Counted from the first letter of the stretch, positions 26,013-37,092 are shown. The stretch is DNA of 64,000 bases from Luteibacter sp. dw_328 (GCF_018449605.1 NZ_JAAVUW010000004.1:372001-436000); one strand, 5' to 3'. Notes: a model not told the origin generated them from the letters alone. A program made the numbers and translations.

Positions 26013-28685
26013 TCAGCCTGCCTCATCACCTGCGGTGTGCGCGATCCAGGCGCCGACCAGTGCCGACACGTACGGAATGGACTGCGCGGTGAGGATGAAC
26101 ATCCACAACACGCTCTCCACGTAGCTCGTCCCGTAGTGCATCGCCATGCCGATCACCGCGCAGAGCAGGGCGATCGCCATGAGACCTTCCTCACGTACGG
26201 GTGCGAAAGCAGCAAAGCTGCTACCACCCATGCGACGGCTCTTGGCAGTGACCACGAAAGCGGTCTTCTCGCGCGTCAGGCCGTGCAGGATGCCGCGGGC
26301 AATGGCATGGGACAGGCCCATGCTGGCCACCGACGCCATGATGGTGTCATACCAGCTGCACGGAACACGGGCGCGATAGAGCACGAAGCCGAAGATCGCC
26401 TTGGCGAAGAAGAACCCGATCACGGGGATCAGGAACAGCTGCATCGGCAGGTTGAAGTACTGCGGCGCGTAGATCATGCCGGCGGTCCACAACAGGCCCA
26501 TCATCGTGAAGATGAAGTGCAGGGCGTCGGCAAACCAGCTGAACCAGCCGGTGAGGAAGTGGAAGCGCTGACCCGCCGAGAGGGGCCCCTTGCGGGTCAT
26601 CCAGCTCCAGCGGCCCTTGAGGATCTGCATGGCGCCGAAGGCCCAGCGGTAGCGCTGGCTCTTGTAGGCCTTGAAGTCGGCGGGCGTCAGGCCCTTACCC
26701 ATCAACTCGTCGACGTAGACCAGTTCGTAACCCGCATGCATCAGGCGCAGACCGAGCTCGGCATCCTCGCAGATCGTCCATTCGGACCAGCCGCCGGTGC
26801 CTTCGAGCGCGGAGCGACGAACCATGGTCATGGTGCCGTGCTGGATGATCGCGTTGCGCTCGTTGCGGTGGTGCATGCCGATGCGGAAGAAGCCGTCGTA
26901 TTCCCAGGCCGTCATGCGGCGGAACCGGTTGTTCTCGAATTCGCGGTGGGCCTGCGGGCACTGCACCACGGCCACCTTGGAGTCGTGGAAGTAGCCGGTC
27001 AGCGCGGCCAGCCAGTCCTCACGGACCTCGTAATCGGCATCGATCACGGCGACCACGTCGGCGCGCTCGTCCGTGGCGGTGAGACCGAAGTTCAGCGCAC
27101 CTGCCTTGTAACCGGGCCACGGCTCGAGATGGAAGAAACGGAACTTCGGGCCCAGCTTTTCGCAGTAGGCCTTTACCGGTTCCCACACCGCGGGATCCTT
27201 GGTGTTGTTGTCCAGCACCAGCACTTCGAAGTTCTCGTAATTCAGCCTGGCCAGCGAATCCAGCGTGATCTGCACCATTTCCGGCGGCTCGTTGTGGCAA
27301 GCCAGGTGGATGGAAACGAAGGGCTGCTTCTCGACCGGGTCGTACGGCAGCATGCCGGCATGGCGGATCCATTCGCGACGCCAAAGCACTTCGGTGAACT
27401 CGAATCCGTTGATCAACAGGATGGCGAGGATGGCGATCTGTGCCGGGAACAGCAGGATCAGCATGGCCCAGTCGAAGGGGCTCAGGTAGAAATTGAAGGG
27501 CAGGGTGGCCGACCAGACGATCAGGCCGCAGGCCAGCTGCAGCAGGGCCATGAAGAACAGGCGGCCCATCAGCTTGAAGCGACGGAAGCGACTGCCGAAC
27601 CAGACCATCGGGAAGAAGGCCAGGGCCGACGCCGCAAAAGCCTTCCACGGCCAGCTGGTGTCTTCGGTGACCGGGCCCTTGAACGGGAATTTCAGCTGGC
27701 GGTCGGCATTGAACATGCCCCAGTACGCGCCGGTGCGGCCTTCGCCCAGGTTTTCCTTCCACGGCTGGTCGATGGCTTCGAGGACGTAGTAGTCGTCGAT
27801 GCCCTTGCGCTTGGCCATGTTGAAGAAGTCGCGCAGGAAGATCGCTTCGTTGGAAACGGTCGGGTAGGCGTATTCGTGACGATCGCCATTGGAGGGCCAG
27901 CCGATCTCGCCGATGACGATGTGCTTGCCCGGGAAGCGATGCTGGAGGGCTTGGAAGCTACCGTCGGTGTCCTTGGAGCCGTCGGCCTCACGCGTGCCGA
28001 TCGAGTCGGGCACGGCGTCCTTGCGGTCGATACCGTTCCAGTAGGGGAACAGATGGACGGTGATGAAATCGACGTGGTCGGCCAGTTCCGGATTCTGCAT
28101 CCACACGTGGAACGGCTCGGCCATGGAGACCGGCTGGTGCACGGCGGCGCGCACGCGGTCGAGGTAGGCCATCATCTGTTCGGGCTTGAGATCGCCTCGG
28201 TAAAGAACCTCGTTACCGACGATGACGCGCGAGATGGTCTTGGGGAAACGGTGGGCCTGGGCGATCAGCGCGTCGATCTCGCGCTCGTTGTTCTCCAGGC
28301 GCGTATCGATCTGGGCACCTGCCATCACATCCAGGCCTTCCTTGTCGGCCAGGCGGATCGTCTGCGGGTTTTCCAGCATCGAATAGGTACGGATGCGAGG
28401 GGAATACCGGTGGACCAGATGAAGGTCGCCGGTGATCTCGGGATCGCTGGAGAAATCGCCCCTCATCGGGTTCTGGTAGCGCTGGTAAGCCGTGAAGGCA
28501 AAGCCCGAGATGGGGCCGTTCCAGTCGTCGGGGCCGCGTGGGATGTTACCCAGGAACCACAGGCCCACATTGAGGCCCGCAACTAGGACCGCCAGCAGCA
28601 GCGCGGTGAGGATCGGATGGCTTCGTTCGGTCGTGGTAACAGCGCTCAAAAACAATCCCCGGACCGGTCGGCCCCCAAGTGGCAT
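26013..28685 (-). CDS. GH17-GT2 fusion, beta-glucan synthase-like (NdvB-like)
   Basis: A membrane glycosyltransferase of about 890 aa. The N-terminal third after a membrane anchor is a GH17-type glucanase domain with both expected acid residues (VIVGNEVLYRG and VIGEIGWPSNGD). Membrane segments follow, then a GT2 domain with VSIHLACHNEPPEMVQITL, DADYEV, the CEDAELG acid motif and QRYRW, then several C-terminal membrane helices. The same fusion in Pseudomonas NdvB makes periplasmic beta-1,3-glucans. The start is uncertain: ATG 28685 is reported, TTG 28733 also fits. It faces away from dps and lies next to tamA without overlap. Confidence 0.85.
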   Translation of the reverse strand: MPLGGRPVRGLFLSAVTTTERSHPILTALLLAVLVAGLNVGLWFLGNIPRGPDDWNGPISGFAFTAYQRYQNPMRGDFSSDPEITGDLHLVHRYSPRIRTYSMLENPQTIRLADKEGLDVMAGAQIDTRLENNEREIDALIAQAHRFPKTISRVIVGNEVLYRGDLKPEQMMAYLDRVRAAVHQPVSMAEPFHVWMQNPELADHVDFITVHLFPYWNGIDRKDAVPDSIGTREADGSKDTDGSFQALQHRFPGKHIVIGEIGWPSNGDRHEYAYPTVSNEAIFLRDFFNMAKRKGIDDYYVLEAIDQPWKENLGEGRTGAYWGMFNADRQLKFPFKGPVTEDTSWPWKAFAASALAFFPMVWFGSRFRRFKLMGRLFFMALLQLACGLIVWSATLPFNFYLSPFDWAMLILLFPAQIAILAILLINGFEFTEVLWRREWIRHAGMLPYDPVEKQPFVSIHLACHNEPPEMVQITLDSLARLNYENFEVLVLDNNTKDPAVWEPVKAYCEKLGPKFRFFHLEPWPGYKAGALNFGLTATDERADVVAVIDADYEVREDWLAALTGYFHDSKVAVVQCPQAHREFENNRFRRMTAWEYDGFFRIGMHHRNERNAIIQHGTMTMVRRSALEGTGGWSEWTICEDAELGLRLMHAGYELVYVDELMGKGLTPADFKAYKSQRYRWAFGAMQILKGRWSWMTRKGPLSAGQRFHFLTGWFSWFADALHFIFTMMGLLWTAGMIYAPQYFNLPMQLFLIPVIGFFFAKAIFGFVLYRARVPCSWYDTIMASVASMGLSHAIARGILHGLTREKTAFVVTAKSRRMGGSSFAAFAPVREEGLMAIALLCAVIGMAMHYGTSYVESVLWMFILTAQSIPYVSALVGAWIAHTAGDEAG

Positions 28686-28821
28686 CAAGTGAGGTAACCG
28701 GGGGAGCTTAACGAACAGGGCGTTATGGCTCAACGCATGATGGATGGACCGGTCAGGCTCAACTCAGAGAGAGGGGCGTTCAGGGGTCGTCGGAACTCGC
28801 CGCGGCAGGGCTGCAAACCCC

Positions 28822-28906
28822 CTGTAGGAGCCGATTCATCGGCGATCCCGCGGCAGCGGGCAACGGTGCAGCGAGCACCCAATCGCCGATGAATCGGCTC
28901 CTACAG
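28822..28906. repeat. Inverted pair of REP-like repeats
   Basis: Two near-identical 25-bp copies in opposite orientation (28822-28846 and 28882-28906) separated by 35 bp, able to form a long hairpin, downstream of dps and upstream of the GT2 gene. This is the classic paired (BIME-like) layout. Confidence 0.85.
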
Positions 28907-28932
28907 GGACGAGGCCGGCTTTGCGGCTCTGC

Positions 28933-29400
28933 TTATTTCAGCAGCGAGCGGAGCATCCAGGCGGTCTTTTCGTGGTCCTTCAGGCGCCCGGTGACCATGT
29001 CGGCGGTACCTTCATCACCGGCGGCTTCGGCGCCCTTGATGGTGTCGCGGGCCGTGGCGGCGGCGATTTCGTGACCCTCGACCAGCTGGGCGACCATATC
29101 CTTCCACTCCGGCACGCCCGCCTCTTCCTTGATCGAGGTCAGCTTGCCGAACTGGCTGTAGGAGCCCGGCGCGAACACGTCGAGGATGCGGATGCGCTCG
29201 GCCACTTCGTCGGCAGCCAGCCACAGGGCGTTGTACTGGACCTCGAACATGGCGTGCAGGCTGTTGAACTGCGGTCCCGTCACGTTCCAATGGAAATTAT
29301 GCGTCTTCAGGTACAGCGAATAGGTGTCCGCGAGGAGCTTGGACAGGTGCTTCGCGACCGCTTCACGGTCTTTCTTGGCAATACCGATATCGATGGCCAT
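28933..29400 (-). CDS. dps: Dps DNA-protection ferritin
   Basis: Dps forms a 12-subunit shell that binds DNA and oxidises iron. It is 155 aa from ATG 29400, which has AAGGAG about 8 nt upstream; the frame extends to 29547 but those residues are unrelated to Dps. Ferroxidase-site features are present: [20 protein letters not shown], then the [19 protein letters not shown] helix. It is divergent from hrpA with about 117 bp between the two starts. Regulators are not evident from sequence alone. Confidence 0.94.
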   Translation of the reverse strand: MAIDIGIAKKDREAVAKHLSKLLADTYSLYLKTHNFHWNVTGPQFNSLHAMFEVQYNALWLAADEVAERIRILDVFAPGSYSQFGKLTSIKEEAGVPEWKDMVAQLVEGHEIAAATARDTIKGAEAAGDEGTADMVTGRLKDHEKTAWMLRSLLK

Positions 29401-29517
29401 GTGGCGACTCTCCTTGGGTTTTTCTTTCTTGGACCGAAATTTTAACGATCGGACGGGCTCACGTGAAATGAAACGTTCCGATGTCGTCGATAGACGCACG
29501 CTATTATTGGCGTTCCC

Positions 29518-32500
29518 ATGAGTACCTCCACAAGCCCCGCACGACACCCCGCCCCGGATCCGCGCCTGCGCGAGCTCCGCGATGCGCTGGATCAGGTCAC
29601 CAGCCGCGATTACGGCCGGCTCTCCGGCCGATGGCGCGCTCTCTCGCGCAAGCCGGACGCCGCGAAGATCGAGGCGCTGGCTAAAGACGTTGCCGTCTCA
29701 GTGGCCCGTCGCGCCGCACGCGCGGCCTCCAAACCGCCCATCACGGTCGATGCATCGCTGCCGATCGCCGCGCGGGCTGAGGACATCATCAAGCTCATCC
29801 GTGAGAACCAGGTGGTTGTCCTCGCAGGCGAGACGGGCTCTGGCAAGACCACGCAGTTGCCGAAGCTATGCCTGGCCGCGGGCCGTGGCGAAGCGGGGCT
29901 GATCGGGTGCACCCAGCCGCGAAGGCTCGCCGCGCGGTCGGTGGCGACCCGCGTCGCGGAGGAACTCGGCACGCCGTTGGGCGACAAGGTGGGCTTCCAG
30001 GTCCGCTTCACCGAGAAGGTGTCGGACCAGGCCCTGGTCAAGTTCATGACCGATGGCATCCTGCTGGCTGAAACCCAGTCCGATCCCTGGCTGTCCGCCT
30101 ACGACACGATCATCATCGACGAGGCGCACGAGCGCAGCCTCAACATCGACTTCCTGCTCGGCTACCTCAAGCGGCTTGCCCAGCGCCGCCCCGAACTGAA
30201 GATCATCGTCACCTCGGCGACGATCGACACCGAGCGCTTCGCCGCCCATTTCGGCAATGCGCCCGTGGTCGAGGTGGAAGGCCGCACCTATCCGGTCGAG
30301 CTGCGCTACCGCCCGCCCGGCGAGCGCGGCGAGGGCAATGTTGCGCAGATGATCGCCGACGCCATGGATGAGATCACCCGGGAAGATCCCCGCGGGGACG
30401 TCCTGGTGTTCCTGCCGGGCGAACGCGAAATCCGCGACACCCATCTCCTTCTGTCGCGTAAGCAATACCGCGAAACCGAGGTGCTGGCGCTTTACGCGCG
30501 CCTCTCGGCCAACGAGCAGGACCGCGTCTTCAAGCCGGGAACGAAGCGCCGCATCGTGCTGGCCACCAACGTCGCCGAGACCTCGCTCACGGTGCCGCGC
30601 ATCCGGTACGTGGTCGATCCCGGCACGGCGCGGGTGAAGCGCTACAGCCAGCGCAGCCAACTGGAGCGGCTGCACATCGAGCCGATTTCCCAGGCGGCGG
30701 CGAACCAGCGAAAGGGGCGTTGCGGTCGCATCGGGCCCGGCATTTGTTACCGGCTTTATGACGAAGCGGATTTCAACCTGCGTCCGGCCTTCACGGATCC
30801 GGAGCTACTGAGGTCATCACTCGCCAACGTGATCCTGCGCATGCTCGCGCTGGACCTGGGTGATGTCGAGGACTTCCCCTTCCTGGAAGCCCCGGACCCG
30901 CGTGTCGTCGCTGACGGTTATCGCCGCCTTGCCGAAATCGGTGCGATCGACGAGGGCCAGCGCCTGACGCCCATCGGCCGCACCGTCGCCCGGTTGCCCA
31001 TCGATGTGCAGCTGGCGCGCATGCTGGTGGAAGCGCGTCGGCTGGGCAGCCTCGCCGAACTCACCACGATCGTCGCGTTCATGAGCATCCAGGATCCTCG
31101 TGAACGTCCGCCGGAGGCGCGCGGCCAGGCCGACGCGGCTCATGCCCAGTTCGCCGATCCGAAATCCGATTTCGTCGGCGTGCTGAACCTGTGGCGTGCG
31201 CACGGCGACGCTGCCGAGGAACTCACCTCATCGAAGCTGCGCGACTGGTGCTCGCGGCATTTCCTGAGCTTCATGCGCATGCGCGAATGGCGCGAACTCC
31301 ACCGGCAGCTGGTGCTGGTCACGCGTGACCTCGATTGGTCCAGCAAAGAGCCCGCTGCCGCTGGCGCCCTCGAAGGCGACGCGCTATTCGAATCCGTCCA
31401 CCGCAGCGTGCTCGCCGGCCTGCCGACCCAGGTAGGACACAAGGACGAGAAGGGCGTTTTCCGCGGCACCCGCGAACGTCGCTTCCAGGTGTTTCCCGGC
31501 TCGGCGCTGGCGAAGGCGCCACCGGCCTGGCTCTTCGCGGGGCAGATCATCGATATTGGCGGAAAGGTCTGGGCCATGATGTGCGCCCGCGTCGATCCCG
31601 CGTGGATCGAATCGCAGGCTAGCCACCTCGTGCGCGCCACGGCGCGCGACGCCCACTGGTCGCGCAAGCGCGGCACCGTGATTGCCTACGAACAGGTCAC
31701 CCTGTTCGGCCTGGTGCTGGTCGAACGCCGCCCGGTCACGTTCCATAAGCAGGACCCGCGACTCGCCCACGAGATTTTCGTACGCGAGGCCCTGGTTCGC
31801 GCGGACATCGACAGCCGCGCCGACTTTGTCCGTGCCAACGCGCGCGTACTCGAGCAGGCCCACGACATCGAGGCCAAGCAGCGCCGCGCCGGCCTGCTGC
31901 GCTCGGACGAAGAACTCGCCGCCTTCTTCGACGGCAAACTGCCGGAAGAGATCGCCGATGTCCGTGGGTTGGATGCATGGTTCCGCAAGGCGGCGCCTGG
32001 AGAACAGGCCGCCTTGCGGTGGACCCTCGCCGATGTCATGGACAGTGGCACGGGGCTCGACCCCAAGGCCTTCCCGGCCGCGCTCGATATCGACCAGCAT
32101 CGCTACCGGCTCGAGTACCGCTTCGTCCCGGGCGATCCGGCCGACGGCGTCACCATCCAGGTGCCACTCGCCTTCCTCAACGCGCTGCCCATTGCGCGGG
32201 GTGAATGGCTGGTCGGCGGCCTCGTGGTCGACAAGGTGGCCGAGCTGATTCGCGCCCTGCCCAAGGCACTTCGCCGCAACTTCGTCCCCGCGCCCGACTT
32301 TGCGCGCGCGTTTGCCGAAGCCGAGGCCCCGCGTGACGAGCCGCTGGCGAAAGCATTGGCGCGTTTCCTCAAGCGCACCACCGGCGTCGACGTGGATCCG
32401 GCGGCCTTCGCGAGCGCCGAACTGCCGCCACACCTGCTCATGCGCTACCGCATTCATGACGAGAACGGCCGCACGCTGGCGGAAGGGCGCGACCTGGCCG

Positions 32501-33420
32501 AGATTCGCGCACGCTGGGAAGGCAAGGCGCGTGAAGCGTTCTCGCGCAAGACGGATGTCGAGCTCACGCGCGAGGACATCGTTGCCTGGGATTTCGAATC
32601 GATCCCGAAGGAAGTCCGTTCCGAAGGCGGACTGACCGCGTATCCCGCCCTTGTCGACCTGGGCGAGGCGGTGGCCCTGCGCGTCTTCGAGCGCGCCGAC
32701 GAGGCCGCCGAAGCGCACGTGGGCGGCGTCGAGCGGTTGCTACGTCAGGCGCTGGCACCCGAGTTCAAGCGTGCGCGACGCCAGCTGCCGATCGCCAATC
32801 CCTTGTCGCTCAAGTACGCGCCGATGGGCAGTGTGGAAGGCCTACGCGAGGATCTGGTCGAGGGTGGTTTCAGCGATCTGATCGCGGAGCGCCGCCTGGA
32901 TGCGCGGACACAGGGCGAGTTCGAGGCGCTGCACGTGCAGCTCGGGCGGGAACTGTTCGGCGCCGCCATGGCCCGGCAGAAGATGGCCGAGCCGATCATC
33001 GAGGCCCAGGCCGAACTGAGGCCGTGGATGGAACCGCCCCTGATGGGCTTCGCCAGGGCCAGTTACGACGACCTGCGCGAACAGCTCACGGCGCTGCTTC
33101 AGCCCGGTTTCCTGCGTGACCTGCCAACCTCGCGCCTGGCCCACCTGCCGCGCTACCTCAAGGCCATGCGGCTGCGTGCCGAGCGCCTTCGGCAGGACCC
33201 CGCGCGCGACCAGTCGCGTATGCTGCAGGTGCTGCCTTACTGGCGCGCATTGCTCAATGCGGGGGGTACCGCCCTGGATGCGGTGGTCTGGAGCGAACTG
33301 CGCTGGTTGCTCGAGGAATGGCGTGTGTCGCTGTTCGCGCAGGAGCTGAAGACCGCCGAACCGGTGTCGGCCAAACGTCTTGCACGCGCGTTGGAAGTGG
33401 CCCAGGCCACGCAACGATGA
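29518..33420 (+). CDS. hrpA: ATP-dependent RNA helicase HrpA
   Basis: HrpA is a DEAH-box RNA helicase involved in mRNA processing and ribosome rescue. It is 1300 aa, normal for the long form. Walker [10 protein letters not shown] is at residues 104-112 and DEAH at 201-204, followed by SATIDTERF, the GRCGRIGPG motif VI, an OB-fold region, and the DUF3418 C-terminal extension. Its stop overlaps the relA ATG by 4 bp. Confidence 0.96.
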   Translation: MSTSTSPARHPAPDPRLRELRDALDQVTSRDYGRLSGRWRALSRKPDAAKIEALAKDVAVSVARRAARAASKPPITVDASLPIAARAEDIIKLIRENQVVVLAGETGSGKTTQLPKLCLAAGRGEAGLIGCTQPRRLAARSVATRVAEELGTPLGDKVGFQVRFTEKVSDQALVKFMTDGILLAETQSDPWLSAYDTIIIDEAHERSLNIDFLLGYLKRLAQRRPELKIIVTSATIDTERFAAHFGNAPVVEVEGRTYPVELRYRPPGERGEGNVAQMIADAMDEITREDPRGDVLVFLPGEREIRDTHLLLSRKQYRETEVLALYARLSANEQDRVFKPGTKRRIVLATNVAETSLTVPRIRYVVDPGTARVKRYSQRSQLERLHIEPISQAAANQRKGRCGRIGPGICYRLYDEADFNLRPAFTDPELLRSSLANVILRMLALDLGDVEDFPFLEAPDPRVVADGYRRLAEIGAIDEGQRLTPIGRTVARLPIDVQLARMLVEARRLGSLAELTTIVAFMSIQDPRERPPEARGQADAAHAQFADPKSDFVGVLNLWRAHGDAAEELTSSKLRDWCSRHFLSFMRMREWRELHRQLVLVTRDLDWSSKEPAAAGALEGDALFESVHRSVLAGLPTQVGHKDEKGVFRGTRERRFQVFPGSALAKAPPAWLFAGQIIDIGGKVWAMMCARVDPAWIESQASHLVRATARDAHWSRKRGTVIAYEQVTLFGLVLVERRPVTFHKQDPRLAHEIFVREALVRADIDSRADFVRANARVLEQAHDIEAKQRRAGLLRSDEELAAFFDGKLPEEIADVRGLDAWFRKAAPGEQAALRWTLADVMDSGTGLDPKAFPAALDIDQHRYRLEYRFVPGDPADGVTIQVPLAFLNALPIARGEWLVGGLVVDKVAELIRALPKALRRNFVPAPDFARAFAEAEAPRDEPLAKALARFLKRTTGVDVDPAAFASAELPPHLLMRYRIHDENGRTLAEGRDLAEIRARWEGKAREAFSRKTDVELTREDIVAWDFESIPKEVRSEGGLTAYPALVDLGEAVALRVFERADEAAEAHVGGVERLLRQALAPEFKRARRQLPIANPLSLKYAPMGSVEGLREDLVEGGFSDLIAERRLDARTQGEFEALHVQLGRELFGAAMARQKMAEPIIEAQAELRPWMEPPLMGFARASYDDLREQLTALLQPGFLRDLPTSRLAHLPRYLKAMRLRAERLRQDPARDQSRMLQVLPYWRALLNAGGTALDAVVWSELRWLLEEWRVSLFAQELKTAEPVSAKRLARALEVAQATQR

Positions 33421-35552
33421 CCACCCGGAAGGACGACGCGACGATGAGCGAGCTGCGTTCCCCCGACGCCAAGGCAACGGCGATGCCGCTGACCCAGCGT
33501 GCGCGTGAGGCCTGCGTCTTGCTGCCCGTGGCGGCGCGCGCCGAAGCGGAAACGGTTATCGAACTGCTTCGTCTGCTCGGCTGCGACGACGAAACCTGCG
33601 CGTCGGCATTGTGGTTCTCGCTACTCAACGGTCTTCCGGGCGCTGCCGACGAAGCGGCGAAAACATGGCCGGCATCGCTCCGTCGCCTGATCGACGGGCA
33701 GGGTGAGGCCGAGAAGGTCTGGGCACTCCATGCCCAGCGCGGTCCGGTCGGCGGCGCCGAAGGACTGCGTCGCCTGCTGCTGGCGATCATCCGTGACCTC
33801 CGCGTGGTCTTCGTGCTGCTTGCCCGCCAGCTGGCGGCCATGCGCACGGCCATGGCCCTGCCGGACCACGAACGTCGTGAGCTCGCTCAGCTGACTTCCG
33901 ACATCCATGCGCCCCTGGCCAACCGGCTCGGCATCTGGCAGCTCAAGTGGGAGCTGGAAGACCTCGCGTTCCGCTACCTCGAACCGGATACCTACCGGCG
34001 CATCGCGCGGCTGCTCGACGAGCGCCGTGCGGATCGCGAAAGCTTCATCGCCTCGAGCCTGGCGACATTGCGCAGCACTCTGGAAGGCGCGGGTGTGCAC
34101 GCGGAACTGGCCGGTCGCCCGAAGCACATCTTCTCCATCTGGAAAAAGATGAAGAAGAAGGGCCTGGAGTTCTCCGACCTCTACGACATCCGCGCGGTGC
34201 GCATCCTTGTCGACAGCGTGGCCGACTGCTATGCCGCGCTCGGTCTCGTGCACAGCCTGTGGCCGCACCTGCCCGGCGAGTTCGACGACTATGTCGCACG
34301 GCCGAAGGGCAATGGCTACCGCTCGCTGCACACTGCGGTCATGGGCCCGTCGGGCAAGACGCTCGAGGTGCAGATCCGCACGCACGAAATGCACCGCGCC
34401 AACGAACTTGGCGTGGCCGCGCACTGGCGCTACAAGGAGGGCGGCGGCGCGGATGCGGAGTTCGAGGCGAAGATCGCCTGGATGCGCAAGCTGCTCGAAC
34501 CGCGTGGCGAGGACGACGCGGCCGAGCTGGCGGCCGGTTTTGAAACCGAGCTGATGGAAGACCGCGTCTACGTGCTCTCGCCAAAGGGCGAAGTGATCGA
34601 CATGCCGCGCGGTGCCACCGTGCTCGACTTCGCGTATCACATCCACACCGAGGTCGGGCATCGCTGCCGTGGCGCGAAGGTCAACGGCCGTATCGTGCCG
34701 CTGACCACGCAGCCGCGCAGCGGCGACACCATCGAAATCCTCACCACCAAGAGCTCCGAGCCGAGCCGCGACTGGCTCTCCTCGCACCACGGTTACCTCA
34801 ACACCTCGCGTGCGAAGGAGAAGGTGCGAGCCTGGTTCCGCCGAACCGCACACGACGCCAACATCATCGCTGGCAAGGCGGCGCTCGAGAAGGAACTGCG
34901 CAAGCTGGCACTCGACGATGTCGACCTGGCCAAGCTCGCCACGCACTTCCGTCTCAAGGGCGTCGAAGAGCTTTTCGTCACGGTTGCACTGGGCGAAGTG
35001 TCCCTGGGCCAGATTGCGCGCTCGCTGCAGGAGCCGGTCGAGCACGAGATCACTCAGTCGGGGAATCCCGTGGCATCGCGCGCCGCACAGCACGATCGCG
35101 GCGCGCTTTCCATCGAGGGCGTCGGCAACCTGCTGACCACGCTGGCACGCTGCTGCCAGCCGCTGCCCGGCGACCCGGTGCGCGGGTTCATCACCCGTGG
35201 GCGGGGCGTTTCTGTGCATCGATCCGATTGCGCCAGCCTGTCCCGCCTTGCGCGCAGGAACCCCGAGCGCGTCATCGACGTGAGCTGGGGCAGGGTGGAA
35301 GTGCAGAACTACGAGGTCGACATCGAGCTTCGCGGTTACGACCGCAAGGGCCTGCAGAAGGACGTCGCAACCACGATCAGCAACACCGGTCCGCACATCG
35401 TCGCTTCATCGAGCCGGGTGCATGTGAAGACCGGCGAAGTGGAGATGCGCTTCACGCTGCGAGTGAAGGATTACGAGCAGCTGTCGATGGTGCTGGGGCG
35501 GCTTGGGGCGCTGCCGAACGTCACCGACGCCCGTCGCCTCGGCGGCCGGTAA
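33417..35552 (+). CDS. relA: (p)ppGpp synthetase RelA
   Basis: A 711 aa RelA/SpoT-family protein from ATG 33417. The N-terminal hydrolase region lacks the HD pair expected in SpoT (the region reads LTSDIHAPLANRLGIWQLKW), fitting a synthetase-only RelA. The synthetase domain follows (GLEFSDLYDIRAVRI, YVARPKGNGYRSLHTAV), then a TGS domain (VYVLSPKGEVIDMPRGATVL), a Zn-finger/RIS region with two Cys in RCCQPLPGD, and an ACT domain. It binds stalled ribosomes and makes the alarmone on amino-acid starvation. Coupled to hrpA by a 4-bp overlap, which is an unusual partner. Confidence 0.95.
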   Translation: MTTRKDDATMSELRSPDAKATAMPLTQRAREACVLLPVAARAEAETVIELLRLLGCDDETCASALWFSLLNGLPGAADEAAKTWPASLRRLIDGQGEAEKVWALHAQRGPVGGAEGLRRLLLAIIRDLRVVFVLLARQLAAMRTAMALPDHERRELAQLTSDIHAPLANRLGIWQLKWELEDLAFRYLEPDTYRRIARLLDERRADRESFIASSLATLRSTLEGAGVHAELAGRPKHIFSIWKKMKKKGLEFSDLYDIRAVRILVDSVADCYAALGLVHSLWPHLPGEFDDYVARPKGNGYRSLHTAVMGPSGKTLEVQIRTHEMHRANELGVAAHWRYKEGGGADAEFEAKIAWMRKLLEPRGEDDAAELAAGFETELMEDRVYVLSPKGEVIDMPRGATVLDFAYHIHTEVGHRCRGAKVNGRIVPLTTQPRSGDTIEILTTKSSEPSRDWLSSHHGYLNTSRAKEKVRAWFRRTAHDANIIAGKAALEKELRKLALDDVDLAKLATHFRLKGVEELFVTVALGEVSLGQIARSLQEPVEHEITQSGNPVASRAAQHDRGALSIEGVGNLLTTLARCCQPLPGDPVRGFITRGRGVSVHRSDCASLSRLARRNPERVIDVSWGRVEVQNYEVDIELRGYDRKGLQKDVATTISNTGPHIVASSSRVHVKTGEVEMRFTLRVKDYEQLSMVLGRLGALPNVTDARRLGGR

Positions 35553-35565
35553 CCGCTTCGGCTCC

Positions 35566-35667
35566 CTGTAGGAGCCGATTCATCGGCGATCCCGCGGCAG
35601 CGGGCCGGAATGAGGCAAGCGCCCCATCGCCGCTGAAGCGGCTCCCACAAGGAGCGGCTCCCACAAG
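35566..35667. repeat. REP-like repeat cluster after relA
   Basis: A plus copy (35566-35590), an inverted variant (ATCGCCGCTGAAGCGGCTCC onward, 35626-35649) and a partial tandem echo of its end (35651-35667). It fills most of the 140 bp between the convergent relA and yggT. Confidence 0.82.
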
Positions 35668-35692
35668 AAGCGGCCCTCCGAAGGGTACGGCC

Positions 35693-36271
35693 TTACAGGC
35701 CGCCCATCATCAAGGCGATGCCCCAATCCTTGATCGGCGCCGCGACCAGCATGCGCGCCAGGATCAGCCCGAGGATGACCACGGTCGGCGAGAAATCCAG
35801 GCCACCGAGGGTCATGCGGCCACGTAGCGGCCGCACCAGCGGATCGGCGAGGCTCGTGACCAGACGCGCCACGGGATGGTAGCGGTCGGTCGAGAGCATG
35901 CTCATTAGCGACCAGACGAAGACCAGCACGACCCAGGTCAGCAGGAAGAAGTCGAGGGTCTCGCCGAGGCTCACGATAGCCAGTCCGACCACGTTGGGCA
36001 TGACGCCGTTGATGGCCATGACCAGCAGCCACTTCACGCACTCGAGCAGGAACACCGCCAGCAGGGCGCCGGTGTTCACGCGCCGCACGCTCGGCAGCAC
36101 CTTGCGCACGGGGCGCAGGATCGGGTTGGTAAAGCGGTAGAGGAACTGGCAGATCGGGTTGTTGAAGTCAGCGCGGAACGCTTCGGCCAGCAGGCGCAGC
36201 ACGAAGAGGGTGACGAGGGCCCCAAAGATGAAATCCAGGATCAGGGAGCCCGCGTTGGTCAGGTAGTTCAC
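35693..36271 (-). CDS. yggT: YggT-family membrane protein
   Basis: A 192 aa integral membrane protein with two YggT repeats. Four or more helices are visible (ILDFIFGALVTLFVLRLLAE, then LDFFLLTWVVLVFVWSLMSM), with the PICQFLYRFTNPILRPVRK and ARLVTSLADPLVRPLRGRM loops characteristic of the family. Function is poorly known; ties to osmotic tolerance and cell division have been reported in some bacteria. Its ATG overlaps the proC stop by 4 bp, and proC-yggT is a conserved pair. Confidence 0.93.
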   Translation of the reverse strand: MNYLTNAGSLILDFIFGALVTLFVLRLLAEAFRADFNNPICQFLYRFTNPILRPVRKVLPSVRRVNTGALLAVFLLECVKWLLVMAINGVMPNVVGLAIVSLGETLDFFLLTWVVLVFVWSLMSMLSTDRYHPVARLVTSLADPLVRPLRGRMTLGGLDFSPTVVILGLILARMLVAAPIKDWGIALMMGGL

Positions 36272-37092
36272 GTGTTCGATTCCATGTCTTCGGAAAGTTC
36301 AAAGCTGCGGCGGCGTGCCGCGTCGACGGCGCGCGCCACGATGGCAGGGAAGCCGTCGGCGCGAAAGCTGTCCAGCGCCGCCTGGGTGGTGCCGTTCGGT
36401 GAGGTGACCCGCTGGCGCAGCGTAGCGGCACTTTCACCGCTCTCGATCAGCATGCGGCCGGCCCCGAGTGCTGTTTGGGCGGCAAGGGCGCGTGCGGTCT
36501 CTCGGGAGAGGCCTTGAGAAAATGCCGCGTTTTCGAGTGCTTCGACCATCAGGAAGAAGTAGGCCGGGCCGCTGCCGGAAAGGGCGGTGACCGTATCGAG
36601 CTGGTCTTCCTCCGGCACCCACACCGTCAGGCCGGCGGCGTCGAGTACGTGCTGGGCCTCGGCGCGTTGCGGCGCGCTGACCCGGCCATTGGCAAACAGG
36701 GCGGTGGCGCCGGCACCGATCATCGCCGGGGTATTCGGCATGCAGCGGACCACGGGCAGGGAGCCGTCCAGCCAGCGTTCGATCTGGGCGATGCGGATAC
36801 CCGCGGCGATCGAGATGATCACCGGCCGGTACTTCTGCACCACCGGGCGCAGGGCCCGGCAGACATCGGCCATCATCTGCGGTTTCACCGCCAGGACGAG
36901 GATCGAGGCGCCTTCGGCGGCATCGAGGTTGTTGGTGTAGGTGGCCACGCCGTACTCGCGTGAGAGCTCCTGCAGGGCCTCGGCGCGCGGCTCGGCCACG
37001 GCGATGCCGCCCGGCTGGGCGCCGTGGCGGATCATGCCGGCGATCAGCGCCGTGGCCATGTTGCCGCCGCCGATGAAGGCGATCCGATTCAT
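36268..37092 (-). CDS. proC: Pyrroline-5-carboxylate reductase
   Basis: ProC catalyses the last step of proline synthesis, NAD(P)H-dependent reduction of pyrroline-5-carboxylate. It is 274 aa from ATG 37092, with the N-terminal nucleotide motif IAFIGGGNMATALIAGMI and the C-terminal signature region VTALSGSGPAYFFLMVEALE. The frame is open to 37287 but residues before ATG 37092 do not belong to the family; ATG 37131 is a possible longer start without a visible ribosome binding site. Divergent from pilT. Confidence 0.95.
   Translation of the reverse strand: MNRIAFIGGGNMATALIAGMIRHGAQPGGIAVAEPRAEALQELSREYGVATYTNNLDAAEGASILVLAVKPQMMADVCRALRPVVQKYRPVIISIAAGIRIAQIERWLDGSLPVVRCMPNTPAMIGAGATALFANGRVSAPQRAEAQHVLDAAGLTVWVPEEDQLDTVTALSGSGPAYFFLMVEALENAAFSQGLSRETARALAAQTALGAGRMLIESGESAATLRQRVTSPNGTTQAALDSFRADGFPAIVARAVDAARRRSFELSEDMESNT

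Noticed and set aside
26037-28586. 849-codon plus-strand ORF opposite the GT2 gene
   Set aside because: His/Glu/Arg-rich antisense shadow of a well-supported glycosyltransferase.
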